A DNA stretch of 34,901 nt from NCBI GenBank assembly GCA_964511405.1, contig CAZEFK010000057.1:1-34901 (forward strand). The letters are read 5' to 3'. The stretch is from CAZEFK01 sp964511405 (lineage in GTDB: Bacteria > Pseudomonadota > Alphaproteobacteria > Elsterales > Elsteraceae). Shown here in pieces: positions 15,754 through 23,731 of the stretch. The stretch's first letter is position 1, and each line of letters begins with the position of its first letter. A program made the translations under genes and the position numbers. The notes below the pieces were generated by a model. The model worked only from the letters and a program-made list of their open reading frames with translations, made no database searches and was not told the origin of the DNA.

Positions 15754-16533
15754 TCACATCGTCACATTCACAAAACCGCCGTCGAGCAGCAGGTTCTGGC
15801 CGACGATATAGCCGGCATGGGCGCTGCACAGAAAGGCGCAGGCCTTGCCGAACTCGTCGGGATCGCCGAAGCGCCCGGCCGGCACCTCGGCCATCCGGGC
15901 CTGGGCGTAGCTGTCATAGTCCTGGCCGGCCTTGGCCGACAGGGCGCGCAGGGTCAGCTCCTGGCGGGCGGTCAGGAACGGGCCGGGCAGCAGGTTGTTG
16001 ATCGTGACGTTGTGGCGGGCGACCTGTCGGGCGAGGCCGGCGACGAAGCCGGTCAGCCCGGCGCGGGCGCCGTTGGACAGGCCGAGATGGGGCAGCGGCC
16101 CCTTCACCGAGCGCGACGTGATGTTGACGATGCGGCCGAAGCGGCGGCCGATCATGCCGTCGATCACGGCCCGGATCAGCAGGATCGGCGTGATCATCGT
16201 GTCATGGAGGGCGGTCGCCCAGGCCGCCTCGTCCCAGTCCCGGAAGTCGCCGATCGGCGGGCCGCCGCCATTGTTGACCAGGATGTCGGGCTCGGGACAG
16301 GCCGCCAGCACAGCGGCGCGGCCCTCGGCCGTAGTGATGTCGGCGGCGACGGTAGTGACCGGCACGCCCGTCTCGCGCCGGATCGCGTCGGCCGTCGCAT
16401 CGAGGACCGACGCCGTGCGGCTGTTGATGACCAGATGCACGCCCTCGCGCGCCAGCGCCTCGGCGCAGCCGCGCCCCAGCCCCTGGCTGGCCGCGCAGAC
16501 GATGGCGGTGCGGCCGGCGATCCCGAGGTCCAT
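15754..16533 (-). CDS. Short-chain dehydrogenase/reductase without the YxxxK site
   Basis: 259 residues, classical SDR length. Cofactor loop CAASQGLGRG (11-20), then NSRT, VAADIT and NNGGG (about 87-91) support NAD(P) binding. In place of the usual catalytic Tyr-xxx-Lys the sequence reads LGLSNGARAGL, and the preceding serine block is ITSRSVKG. A known subset of SDRs shares this LSN-x-x-R pattern and lacks the canonical tyrosine, so chemistry or function may differ. The end (YIVGQNLLLDGGF) is normal. Last intact gene of the minus-strand operon, 38 nt after the GMC gene. Presumed to act on the product or substrate of the flavoprotein. Confidence 0.88.
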   Translation of the reverse strand: MDLGIAGRTAIVCAASQGLGRGCAEALAREGVHLVINSRTASVLDATADAIRRETGVPVTTVAADITTAEGRAAVLAACPEPDILVNNGGGPPIGDFRDWDEAAWATALHDTMITPILLIRAVIDGMIGRRFGRIVNITSRSVKGPLPHLGLSNGARAGLTGFVAGLARQVARHNVTINNLLPGPFLTARQELTLRALSAKAGQDYDSYAQARMAEVPAGRFGDPDEFGKACAFLCSAHAGYIVGQNLLLDGGFVNVTM

Positions 16534-16571
16534 GGCTTAACTCCCGTCGCGGTTGGCGCCGCGCCAGGAGA

Positions 16572-18218
16572 CTACAGCTCGCCGCGCGCCGCCAGCGTGC
16601 GGATGCGGTCGCCGGTGCGCAGGGCGATCGCCTGGATGGTCAGCGACGGGTTGACCCCGCCCACGGTCGGGAACACCGAGCCGTCGCAGATCCATAAATT
16701 GGGCACGTCCCAACTGCGGCAGTCGGCGTCGACGACGCTGGAGCCGGGCGCGTCGCCCATCCGCGCGGTGCCGTGCAGGTGGGCGGATTCGGTCGCCTCG
16801 TGCCAGATCGCGTGGGCGCCCGCCGCCTGCATGACCTCGGTCATGTGGGCGAGGGCGTGGCGCACCAGCCGCCGGTCGTTGTCGCCGTAGGAGAAGGTGA
16901 CGCGCGCGATGGGCAGGCCGTACTGGTCGGTCTCGTCGGCCAGGGTCACGCGGTTGCGCTCGTCGGGCAGCACTTCGCCGACGATCTTCAGGCCGGCCTG
17001 GTGGTTGTAGTGCGCCATGTCGCGGATCAGGGCCTCGCCCCACAGCCCATGATTGCCCGCCTGGGTCCCGGCCCACTGCTGCGGCAGCGGGCCCTGGCTC
17101 ATATAGGCGTAGCCGCCGTGGAAATCCTTGCCCGCGTCGGTGTAGTTCCAATGCTCGGTCAGGGCCAGCGACGGCGGGCCCTTGTACCAGCGGATCTCCT
17201 CGTCGAACCGGCCCCACACCGCGTGGTTGGTCTGGACCATGAAGTTGCGCCCGACCAGGCCGGAGCTGTTGGCCAGGCCGTCGGGGAAGCGAGCGTTGGC
17301 CGACAGCAGCAGCAGCCGCGGCGTCTCGATGGCATAGCCCGCGACCACGACATTGCGCGCCTTCTGGAACCGCCACTGCCCCTCGCGCAGGTAATGCACG
17401 CCGGTGCAGCGGCCGGCGGCGTCGGTCTCGATCCGCCCGACCATGGCCAGGTCGCGGATTTCGGCGCCGGCCTTGATCGCCCAGGGGATCCAGGTCACGA
17501 GCGGGCTTTGCTTGGCGTTGGTCGAGCAGCCGATGGTGCAGAAGCCGCGATAGACGCAGGCATGGGCGGGGCCCCGCGGCGCCGAGACGGTGGCGAGCGG
17601 GGTCGGCGCCCAGGGGATGCCCAGGGCCTCGCAGCCGCGCGCCAGGACCAGGCCGGCGGCGTTGACCTCGTGCGCGCGGTAGGGATAGCGCGGCCGCGGC
17701 GGGCCCCAGGGATAGCGCACCGGGCCGGAAATCTTCAGCGCCTGCTCGACTTCGTCGTAGTAGCGCCACATCTCGCGCCAATCGAGCGGCCAGTCGGCGC
17801 CGTAGCCGAGCCGGCTTCTCGACTTGAACCACTCCGGGCGGAAGCGCAGCGAGACCATGGCGAAGTGGACCATGCTGCCGCCGACGGCCTTGCCGCTGTT
17901 GTTGTTGCCCAGCTGCAGCGGGTCGTCGCCGTCGCACAGGCGTTCGTCGGTCCAGAACAGCTTGCGCTGGTGCTCCTCGTCGGAGGCGAACTCCTCCAGC
18001 GGCCGCCACCAGGCGCCGGCATCGAACGCCACCACCGAGAAACCGTGCTGGGCCAGGCGGCAGGCCAGCGTGCCGCCCCCGGCGCCGGTGCCGACGATCG
18101 CGAAGTCCACCGCCTCGCCGTCGGGATATTGGCGCATCGGCATCCAGCCGCCGACCCGGAGCGGGTCGGGCGCGCGGCCGTCCTTGCCGCGCGGCGCCTG
18201 CAGTGCGTCTTCAAGCAT
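16572..18218 (-). CDS. GMC-family FAD dehydrogenase (gluconate 2-dehydrogenase-like large subunit)
   Basis: 548 residues. FAD-binding VGTGAGGGTLACRLA near residue 41, ...FDAG, then GNNNSGKAVGGSMVH. A four-cysteine-like stretch HACVYRGFCTIGCSTNAK is typical of the gluconate/sorbitol/2-ketogluconate dehydrogenase group. The C-terminal active site is AHLHGTARMG with its catalytic histidine and ...GGVNPSLTIQ with the second catalytic residue. ATG at 18218 is chosen because it overlaps the stop of the subunit-3 gene by 8 nt; longer forms run into that gene. Oxidises a sugar, sugar acid or alcohol and passes electrons to a membrane partner. The usual cytochrome c subunit gene is absent. Confidence 0.92.
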   Translation of the reverse strand: MLEDALQAPRGKDGRAPDPLRVGGWMPMRQYPDGEAVDFAIVGTGAGGGTLACRLAQHGFSVVAFDAGAWWRPLEEFASDEEHQRKLFWTDERLCDGDDPLQLGNNNSGKAVGGSMVHFAMVSLRFRPEWFKSRSRLGYGADWPLDWREMWRYYDEVEQALKISGPVRYPWGPPRPRYPYRAHEVNAAGLVLARGCEALGIPWAPTPLATVSAPRGPAHACVYRGFCTIGCSTNAKQSPLVTWIPWAIKAGAEIRDLAMVGRIETDAAGRCTGVHYLREGQWRFQKARNVVVAGYAIETPRLLLLSANARFPDGLANSSGLVGRNFMVQTNHAVWGRFDEEIRWYKGPPSLALTEHWNYTDAGKDFHGGYAYMSQGPLPQQWAGTQAGNHGLWGEALIRDMAHYNHQAGLKIVGEVLPDERNRVTLADETDQYGLPIARVTFSYGDNDRRLVRHALAHMTEVMQAAGAHAIWHEATESAHLHGTARMGDAPGSSVVDADCRSWDVPNLWICDGSVFPTVGGVNPSLTIQAIALRTGDRIRTLAARGEL

Positions 18219-18837
18219 GCTTGGCGGCATGCTTGGGGGGATCGGGGGCCTCGACGGCCTCCCACGGGTCGCGGCGGTCGAAGCCCATCCGGACATAGCC
18301 GCGCGGGCTGGCCGGACCGCCGAAGCCGATCTCCTTCCACGCCGTGGGATGGGCGTAATAGGCCGCGACGATGTCGTGGACCAGGCGCTCCTTGAAGAAA
18401 AGCCGGCACGGCATGCCGCCCCAGGCGGGATGGTGCAGCTCTCCCCCCTCCATCGCCCTCAGCAGCGCGTCCTGCGCCTCGGCATTGAGCGCCGCGAAGG
18501 CGTACCCGTGGGCCGCCTGGGCCTCGGCGTCGACCGCCGCCAGGCCCCGGCGCCAGGCCTCGCGCAGCGGCGGCAGCTTGGCGTTGCGGTAACCGTCGCG
18601 CAGGTCGCGCCGGAGCTTGTCGTCGACCATCGACGGGACCGGGATCGGCACCCGGTCCGGAGGCTGCGGCACGATGCGGTCGCACAGCGCGGTCAGGGTC
18701 CGCCACTCGTCCTCGGTCAGGAATTGCGGCGCGCGCGGCAACGCCAGGCGCGCGTCGATGACCTGCCGGGTCGCGTCGTTCCAGGACGGCGTGTCGCGCT
18801 TGGCCAGGACGTCATAGCCCGGATAGCGGTCAGCCAT
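18211..18837 (-). CDS. Gluconate 2-dehydrogenase subunit 3 family protein
   Basis: 208 residues. Family match in FLTEDEWRTLTALCDRIVPQ, the VDDKLRRDLRDGY helix and the late FFKERLVHDIVAAYYAHP...WKEIGFGGPASPRGY block. In classical complexes this small subunit chaperones or stabilises the GMC flavoprotein and carries a twin-arginine signal for export. Here the N-terminus (MADRYPGYDVLAKRD) has no twin-arginine or hydrophobic signal, so the complex may stay on the cytoplasmic side. Overlaps its upstream and downstream neighbours by 8 nt each, consistent with tight coupling. Confidence 0.9.
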   Translation of the reverse strand: MADRYPGYDVLAKRDTPSWNDATRQVIDARLALPRAPQFLTEDEWRTLTALCDRIVPQPPDRVPIPVPSMVDDKLRRDLRDGYRNAKLPPLREAWRRGLAAVDAEAQAAHGYAFAALNAEAQDALLRAMEGGELHHPAWGGMPCRLFFKERLVHDIVAAYYAHPTAWKEIGFGGPASPRGYVRMGFDRRDPWEAVEAPDPPKHAAKHA

Positions 18838-19693
18838 CGGCGCGGCCGTCCATCAGGTCCAGGGCCGCCAGACCGGCCAGCGCCAGGGCGGTGAAGCTGG
18901 GCGGCGCCGGGATCGGCGGCCCGTCCAGCAGGTTCTGGCTCCAGTTGCGCCAGCCGCCCATGCCGCGCCCAACGCCGAACAGATGCAGGCCGACCCCGGC
19001 GACGCCCAGAACAGCGGTCGCGACCAGCCAGCGCCGGGTGCTGCGGCCGCCGCGGCCGCGGAGCGCGGCCCGCGCCAGCAGGCCGGCGGCGACCGGCGGC
19101 ACCGTCACCGGCGCCAGCATCGCCGGATTGTGGAAGGCGCCGCGGAAATGCAGCAGCCAGGCCTCGGCCGCCGTACCGGCCAGCCCGGCCGCCGCGACTG
19201 ATGCCATCGCTCGCCCGGCCGGAACCCCCAGGACGCGCAGCCGTCCACCCGCGCCGCCGGCGCGCACGCGCTCGGCCATGATGCCCAGCACGCCCGACAG
19301 CACCAGCGCGAACGGCGCGCCGAGCGGAGCGCCGTAGAACAGGTTCGACCAGGACACGCCGCCGGGCCGCTTGGCCACGTTGTACAGATGGAAGCCGCCA
19401 CCGACGGCGCCGGTCAGCGCGCCCAGGACATGGACCGCGTCGCGGGCCGCATGGGCATCAGGGCGGCCGTCGCGCGCGCCGTGGCCGCTGGCCGCCAGCG
19501 CCAGGCCCGCCGCCGCGAGCGGCGCCACCATCGCCGGGTTCTCGAAGCTGCCGCGATAATGCTCGACCGCGCTGTCGGCGAGCACGGCCGCCGCCAGCAG
19601 GCCGGCCGCCCGGTTCAGGCCGCGTGACGCAACCACGGCCGGCAGCTGCGGGGCTTGCGCCGGCGTCGGAGCGGTCATCGGATCAGCGGTCAC
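18830..19693 (-). CDS. Internally duplicated membrane protein with paired histidines, putative anchor of the GMC complex
   Basis: 287 residues, several hydrophobic helices, no named family recognised. Two halves repeat the same pattern. Half 1 has HYRGSFENPAMVAP (45-58), then FHLYNV (101-106), GGVSWSN and GAPLGAP. Half 2 has HFRGAFHNPAMLAP (182-195), then LHLFGV (236-241), GGWRNWSQN and GPPIPAP. Histidines 45/102 and 182/237 are spaced 57 and 55 residues apart. The start is GTG 19693, with GAGAGGG 5 nt upstream; ATG 19678 is the alternative. It sits where a cytochrome subunit would be in a three-subunit dehydrogenase. I infer a quinone- or haem-linked electron acceptor; that role is not shown by the sequence itself. 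Confidence 0.8.
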   Translation of the reverse strand: MTADPMTAPTPAQAPQLPAVVASRGLNRAAGLLAAAVLADSAVEHYRGSFENPAMVAPLAAAGLALAASGHGARDGRPDAHAARDAVHVLGALTGAVGGGFHLYNVAKRPGGVSWSNLFYGAPLGAPFALVLSGVLGIMAERVRAGGAGGRLRVLGVPAGRAMASVAAAGLAGTAAEAWLLHFRGAFHNPAMLAPVTVPPVAAGLLARAALRGRGGRSTRRWLVATAVLGVAGVGLHLFGVGRGMGGWRNWSQNLLDGPPIPAPPSFTALALAGLAALDLMDGRADG

Positions 19694-19703
19694 CTACACC
19701 CTC

Positions 19704-20816
19704 TCACTGCACGCGGAAGCGCTCGGCGTCCTGGCGCTTGAACGCCAGCCCCAGGCCGGGGCGGCTGAGGTCGGGCCGGATCAGCCCGTCCCGCGGCACC
19801 GGGGCGCCGTCGAAGAGCTGGTGCTCGATCCGCGCATGGTCGTGGAACCATTCGAGATGCCGCAGCCGCGGCGTGGCGCAGGCGGCGGCCAGATGGAGCG
19901 CCGGCGCGCAATGGCCTGACAGGTCGGTGTGGTGCGCGGCGCACAGGGCCGCGATCTGCAGCCAGCCGGTGATGCCGCCGCAGCGGGTGACGTCGGCCTG
20001 CAGCACGTCGACCGCATCGGCCTGCAGCAGGATGCGCGCGTCGTCCACGGTGTAGACATATTCCCCGGCGGCGATCTCCATGACCGCCGGCGCCCGCGCG
20101 CGCACCAGCCGCAGACCGGGCGGATCGTCGGACGAGACCGGCTCCTCGAACCAGGCGACGTCCTGTTCGGCGAAGGCCTGCGCCAGGGCCACGGCCTGCT
20201 TGGCGCTGTAGGCGCCGTTGGCGTCGACGAACAGGACCCGGCCGCCGATCGCGTCCTTGGCCGCCCGCACCCGCGCCGGATCCTGATCCGGATGGCTGCC
20301 GACCTTCATCTTGACCCAGCGGCAGCCCTCGCGCTCGACCCAGCCGGCGAGCTGCGCCCGCAGGTCGGCCTCGCCATAGCTGGTGAAGCCGCCGCTGCCA
20401 TAGATCGGCACCGCCTCGCGGCACCGGCCCAGGAGCTTGGCCACCGGCACCCCGAGCAAGCCCGCCTTCAGGTCCCACAGCGCCGTGTCGACGGCCGAGA
20501 TCGCGGTCGCCGCCAGCCCGGCGCGCCCCAGGTTGCGGACCGAGCGCTGCATCGCCGCCCACGCGGCGGGCACGTCGAGCGCGTCGAAGCCCCGGACGGC
20601 GTCGGCCAGCTTGCCCTCGATCAGCGTCACGTTGGACCGGTCCGCATAGGTGTAGCCGATCCCCGTCCGGCCGCCCGCCTCGGCCTCGGCCACCACCAGC
20701 GTGGTCGAGTCCCACGCATAGGTGCCGTCGGCCTCCGGCTGGTCGGTCGGGATCGTGTAGGCCGCCGCCGCGATGCGCTTGATCGGGGCGGCAATCGTGC
20801 CGGCCGTCTGGCTCAC
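19704..20816 (-). CDS. Mandelate racemase/muconate lactonizing enzyme family protein (enolase superfamily)
   Basis: 370 residues. The capping N-terminal domain is followed by the (beta/alpha)7 barrel. WVKMKVG gives the KxK base pair. VDANGAY, WFEEPV and AAGEYVY give the three acidic Mg2+ ligands. DVTRCGGITGW and SGHCAPALH supply the Asp/His side typical of the mandelate racemase subgroup, which includes sugar-acid dehydratases and racemases. The exact substrate cannot be read off. GTG at 20816 is preferred to ATG 20858 because GAGG lies about 8 nt upstream. First gene of the minus-strand operon, 10 nt before the membrane protein, divergent from the DUF3311/symporter pair. Confidence 0.88.
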   Translation of the reverse strand: MSQTAGTIAAPIKRIAAAAYTIPTDQPEADGTYAWDSTTLVVAEAEAGGRTGIGYTYADRSNVTLIEGKLADAVRGFDALDVPAAWAAMQRSVRNLGRAGLAATAISAVDTALWDLKAGLLGVPVAKLLGRCREAVPIYGSGGFTSYGEADLRAQLAGWVEREGCRWVKMKVGSHPDQDPARVRAAKDAIGGRVLFVDANGAYSAKQAVALAQAFAEQDVAWFEEPVSSDDPPGLRLVRARAPAVMEIAAGEYVYTVDDARILLQADAVDVLQADVTRCGGITGWLQIAALCAAHHTDLSGHCAPALHLAAACATPRLRHLEWFHDHARIEHQLFDGAPVPRDGLIRPDLSRPGLGLAFKRQDAERFRVQ

Positions 20817-20981
20817 CGTCGTGCCTCGTGTATCGCCGCGGCCAGGGAACGGCACCATGCCGGGGGTTGTTGCGCCATGAACGAAAGTAGGGATGGGGCG
20901 CCTGCCGCCGCCTCCCTAGAGTGCCGGTCCAAGTCTGCGGCCGCGACCGGCGGCGCACTCAAACCATCTCAGGGAGGGGCC

Positions 20982-21185
20982 ATGCGCCATCCGGATCACC
21001 CCGACAAGTCGAGCACGCCGTGGGCCTGGGTTTTGCTCTTGCCCTATATCGCCCTGCTCTGGCTGCCCTTCTACAACTCGCAGGCGCCGAGCCTGTTCGG
21101 CTTCCCGTTCTTCTACTGGTATCAGTTCGCCTGGGTGCCGCTGACCTCGCTGGCGATCTACCTCGTCTACAGGGCCGCCAAATGA
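20982..21185 (+). CDS. DUF3311 small membrane protein, symporter partner
   Basis: 67 residues with two hydrophobic segments (WAWVLLLPYIALLWLPFYN and FAWVPLTSLAIYLVYRA) separated by a FFYWYQ turn, as in DUF3311. Members are nearly always encoded directly before a sodium:solute symporter and are thought to be its small subunit, like YhdT with PanF. GGGAGGGG precedes the ATG by a few bases. The stop overlaps the next start (ATGA). Confidence 0.88.
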   Translation: MRHPDHPDKSSTPWAWVLLLPYIALLWLPFYNSQAPSLFGFPFFYWYQFAWVPLTSLAIYLVYRAAK

Positions 21186-22732
21186 CCGCCGCGACCATCA
21201 ACTGGACGGCGCTGGCCGTCTTCGTCCTGTTCTTCGCCCTGGTCACGGTGCTGGGCTTCGTGGCCGCGCGCTGGAAGGCCGGCGACCTCGCCCAGCTCCA
21301 CGAGTGGGGCCTGGGCGGCCGCCGCTTCGGCACCATCATCACCTGGTTCCTGGTCGGCGGCGACTTCTACACCGCCTATACGGTGATCGCCGTCCCGGCC
21401 CTGGTCTATGCGGTCGGCGCCTACGGCTTCTTCGCCCTGCCCTACACGATCATCGTCTATCCGTTCGTGTTCCTGGTCATGCCCCGGCTGTGGGCGGTCT
21501 GCCGCCGGCACGACTACGTGACCGGCGCCGATTTCGTGCATGGCCGCTATGGCAGCGCCGGGCTGGCGCTGGCGGTCGCCGTGACCGGGCTGCTCGCGAC
21601 CATGCCCTATATCGCGCTGCAGCTGGTCGGCATGCAGGTGGTGATCGGCGCGCTGGGCATCGGCGGCACCGGCTTTGCCGGCGAGATCCCGCTGATCGTC
21701 GCGTTCGTGATCCTGGCGGTCTACACCTATTCGTCGGGCCTGCGCGCCCCGGCCATGATCGCGTTCGTCAAGGACGTGATGATCTACATCGTGGTCATCG
21801 CGGCCGTGGCGGTCATCCCGATCGAGCTGGGCGGCTACGGCGCGGTGTTTGCCGCCGCCGGCCAGGCGTTCCAGGCCAAGGGCGGGGCCACCGGGCTGAT
21901 CCTGCAGCCGGGGCAGTTCGTCCCCTTCGCCACCCTGGCGCTGGGCTCGGCCTTCGCGGCCTTCATGTATCCCCACACCATGACCGGCGTGCTGTCGTCG
22001 TCGAGCGGCGACGTCGTGCGCAAGAACGCCATGCTGCTGCCGGCCTACACGGTGCTGCTGGGCCTGATCGCGATGCTGGGCTACATGGCGATCGCGGCCG
22101 GCATCCAGGTGCCGTCGCCGACCGCGGTGGTGCCGGCGCTGGTGCTGAAGATCTTCCCGGACTGGTTTGCCGGCTTCAGCTTCGCCGCGATCGCCATCGG
22201 CGCCCTGGTGCCGGCCGCGATCATGTCGATCGGCGCGGCCAACCTGTTCACCCGCAATGTCTGGAAAACCTTCGTCGATCCGGCGATCGCGCCGGCGGCC
22301 GAGGCCACCGTCGCCAAGCTGGTGTCGCTGGTCGTCAAGTTCGGCGCGCTGGTGTTCATCGTCGCCCTGCCGACGCAGTACGCCATCGACCTGCAGCTGC
22401 TGGGCGGCGTGTGGATCCTGCAGACCTTCCCGGCGATCGTGCTGGGGCTGTACCGGACGCGCCTGCGCCCCGCCGCCCTGCTGGTGGGCTGGGCCGTGGG
22501 CATGGTGGTCGGCACCTGGCTCGCCGCCGTGACCGGGCTGAAGCCGGTCTATGCGCTGACCATCGGCGGCGCCAGCTACCCGGTCTATATCGGGGTCATC
22601 GCCGGAGTGCTGAACCTGGCGGTCAGCGCCGTCGCCCATGTCCTGCTCGGCGCGCTGGGCGTCGGCCAGGGCAGCGACGAGACCACGGCCGCCGACTTCG
22701 GCCCCAACGCCGCCTCGCATTACGGCGACTGA
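21182..22732 (+). CDS. Sodium:solute symporter, MctP-like monocarboxylate uptake permease
   Basis: 516 residues, about 13 membrane segments, SSS family. The sodium-site region GLGGRRFGTIITWFLVGGDFYTAYT and the ATMPYIALQLVGMQVV helix match alphaproteobacterial monocarboxylate permeases such as MctP, which take up lactate, pyruvate, propionate or alanine. Translationally coupled to the DUF3311 gene. Divergent from the enolase/GMC operon across 165 bp, so it plausibly imports that operon's substrate. No domain is missing. Confidence 0.9.
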   Translation: MTAATINWTALAVFVLFFALVTVLGFVAARWKAGDLAQLHEWGLGGRRFGTIITWFLVGGDFYTAYTVIAVPALVYAVGAYGFFALPYTIIVYPFVFLVMPRLWAVCRRHDYVTGADFVHGRYGSAGLALAVAVTGLLATMPYIALQLVGMQVVIGALGIGGTGFAGEIPLIVAFVILAVYTYSSGLRAPAMIAFVKDVMIYIVVIAAVAVIPIELGGYGAVFAAAGQAFQAKGGATGLILQPGQFVPFATLALGSAFAAFMYPHTMTGVLSSSSGDVVRKNAMLLPAYTVLLGLIAMLGYMAIAAGIQVPSPTAVVPALVLKIFPDWFAGFSFAAIAIGALVPAAIMSIGAANLFTRNVWKTFVDPAIAPAAEATVAKLVSLVVKFGALVFIVALPTQYAIDLQLLGGVWILQTFPAIVLGLYRTRLRPAALLVGWAVGMVVGTWLAAVTGLKPVYALTIGGASYPVYIGVIAGVLNLAVSAVAHVLLGALGVGQGSDETTAADFGPNAASHYGD

Positions 22733-22744
22733 ACGGACGCCGGA

Positions 22745-22766
22745 CCGGCAATCGGGTGATTGCCGG
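22745..22766 (+). terminator. Strong hairpin after the symporter gene
   Basis: CCGGCAATC (22745-22753), loop GGGT, GATTGCCGG (22758-22766): a perfect 9-bp stem 12 nt past the symporter stop. There is no T-run, so it is a Rho-independent terminator only in a loose sense; it may instead mark a 3' end. Confidence 0.5.
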
Positions 22767-22796
22767 CCCGGCGGCGGGCGCGGACTATGCCGCCCC

Positions 22797-22827
22797 TTGA
22801 CTTAGAGCGCGCTCGAACTGGTACCTG
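22797..22827 (+). promoter_or_regulatory. MerR-type promoter with 19-bp spacer and central palindrome
   Basis: TTGACT (-35, 22797-22802) and TACCTG (-10, 22822-22827) are 19 bp apart, the overlong spacing that MerR-family activators correct by twisting DNA. GAGCGCGCTC, a perfect 10-bp palindrome, lies in the spacer. It is 43 bp before the MerR gene, so autoregulation of the MerR/decarboxylase pair is the natural reading. Confidence 0.7.
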
Positions 22828-22869
22828 ATCCGGCGATGGGACGAGACACGGGTTGGAAGGCGGAAACCG

Positions 22870-23298
22870 ATGAAGATCGGGGACCTCGCGCGGCGAGCCG
22901 GGCTGTCGGTGCACACGATCCGCTACTATGAACGGATCGGACTGCTGCCCTACGCCGACCGCAACAGCGCCCGCCATCGCGACTACGACGCTGCGATCCT
23001 GACCTGGATCGACTTCCTGGGCCGGCTGAAGGCCACCGGCATGCCGATCCGCGAGATGCTGCGCTATGCGGCGCTGCGCGAGCAGGGCGCCGGAACGGAG
23101 GCCGAGCGCCGCGCACTGCTGGAGGCGCATCGCGCGCGCGTTCGCGACCGGGTGGCGGAGCTGCAGGCCTGCCTGCTCGTCCTCGACACCAAGATCGCCG
23201 GCTATGCCGGCTCAGAGACGAGGATGCCAGATCATGACGCAACGTTCCCCCAGCGCCGGCGCCAGCCGGCTGGAGCGCGGCCGGCGCGCGCTCGCTGA
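22870..23298 (+). CDS. MerR-family transcriptional regulator
   Basis: 142 residues. The winged helix-turn-helix is textbook: MKIGDLARRAGLSVHTIRYY ERIGLLP, then RDYDAAILTWIDFLGRLKATGMPI, followed by a dimerisation helix. There is no clustered Cys metal site in the C-terminus (a single Cys at about residue 102), which fits the aldehyde/organic-electrophile responsive group (NmlR/AdhR-like) better than metal sensors. The last ~20 codons overlap the next gene in another frame and are Arg/Pro-rich, so the functional protein probably ends before them. Preceded by its own 19-bp-spacer promoter. Confidence 0.92.
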   Translation: MKIGDLARRAGLSVHTIRYYERIGLLPYADRNSARHRDYDAAILTWIDFLGRLKATGMPIREMLRYAALREQGAGTEAERRALLEAHRARVRDRVAELQACLLVLDTKIAGYAGSETRMPDHDATFPQRRRQPAGARPARAR

Positions 23299-23635
23299 GA
23301 TCGACGGCGAGGCCGGCCAGGCGGTGGTGACCGCCCTGGCCGACATCGCGCCCGACTTCGCCACCTATGTGCCGGAGTTCCCGTTCGGCGACATCTATTC
23401 GCGCCCGGGCCTGGACCTGCGGTCGCGCGAGATCGCCACCATCGCGGCGCTGACCGCCATGGGCAACGCCGCGCCGCAGCTCAAGGTCCACATCCGGGCC
23501 GGCCTGAATGTCGGCCTCCGCCGCGACGAGATCGTCGAGATCATCATGCAGATGGCGGTCTATGCCGGTTTCCCCGCCGCCCTGAACGGCCTGTTCGCGG
23601 CCAAGGAGGTGTTCGCGGACGCCGCCCAGGGCTGA
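23234..23635 (+). CDS. Carboxymuconolactone decarboxylase family protein
   Basis: 133 residues. CMD fold with the conserved RSREIATIAALTAMGNA helix, LKVHIRAGLNVG and EIVEIIMQMAVYAGFPAALNG. The AhpD-type CxxC peroxidase motif is absent, so it belongs with PcaC/YurZ-like members rather than peroxide reductants. It starts inside the MerR gene (65-nt overlap) with GAGG about 11 nt upstream of the ATG. MerR plus CMD pairs are common in alphaproteobacteria and in aldehyde-response loci; the substrate here is unknown. Confidence 0.9.
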   Translation: MTQRSPSAGASRLERGRRALAEIDGEAGQAVVTALADIAPDFATYVPEFPFGDIYSRPGLDLRSREIATIAALTAMGNAAPQLKVHIRAGLNVGLRRDEIVEIIMQMAVYAGFPAALNGLFAAKEVFADAAQG

Positions 23636-23731
23636 CGGCCGCTCGCCTGGAAGCCGTCGCAATCGCCGGTAAAGCCGCTACACTGCGGCAAGGCTAGGAC
23701 ACAAAAGCGACGAACAGGGGAGGACCCGTCC

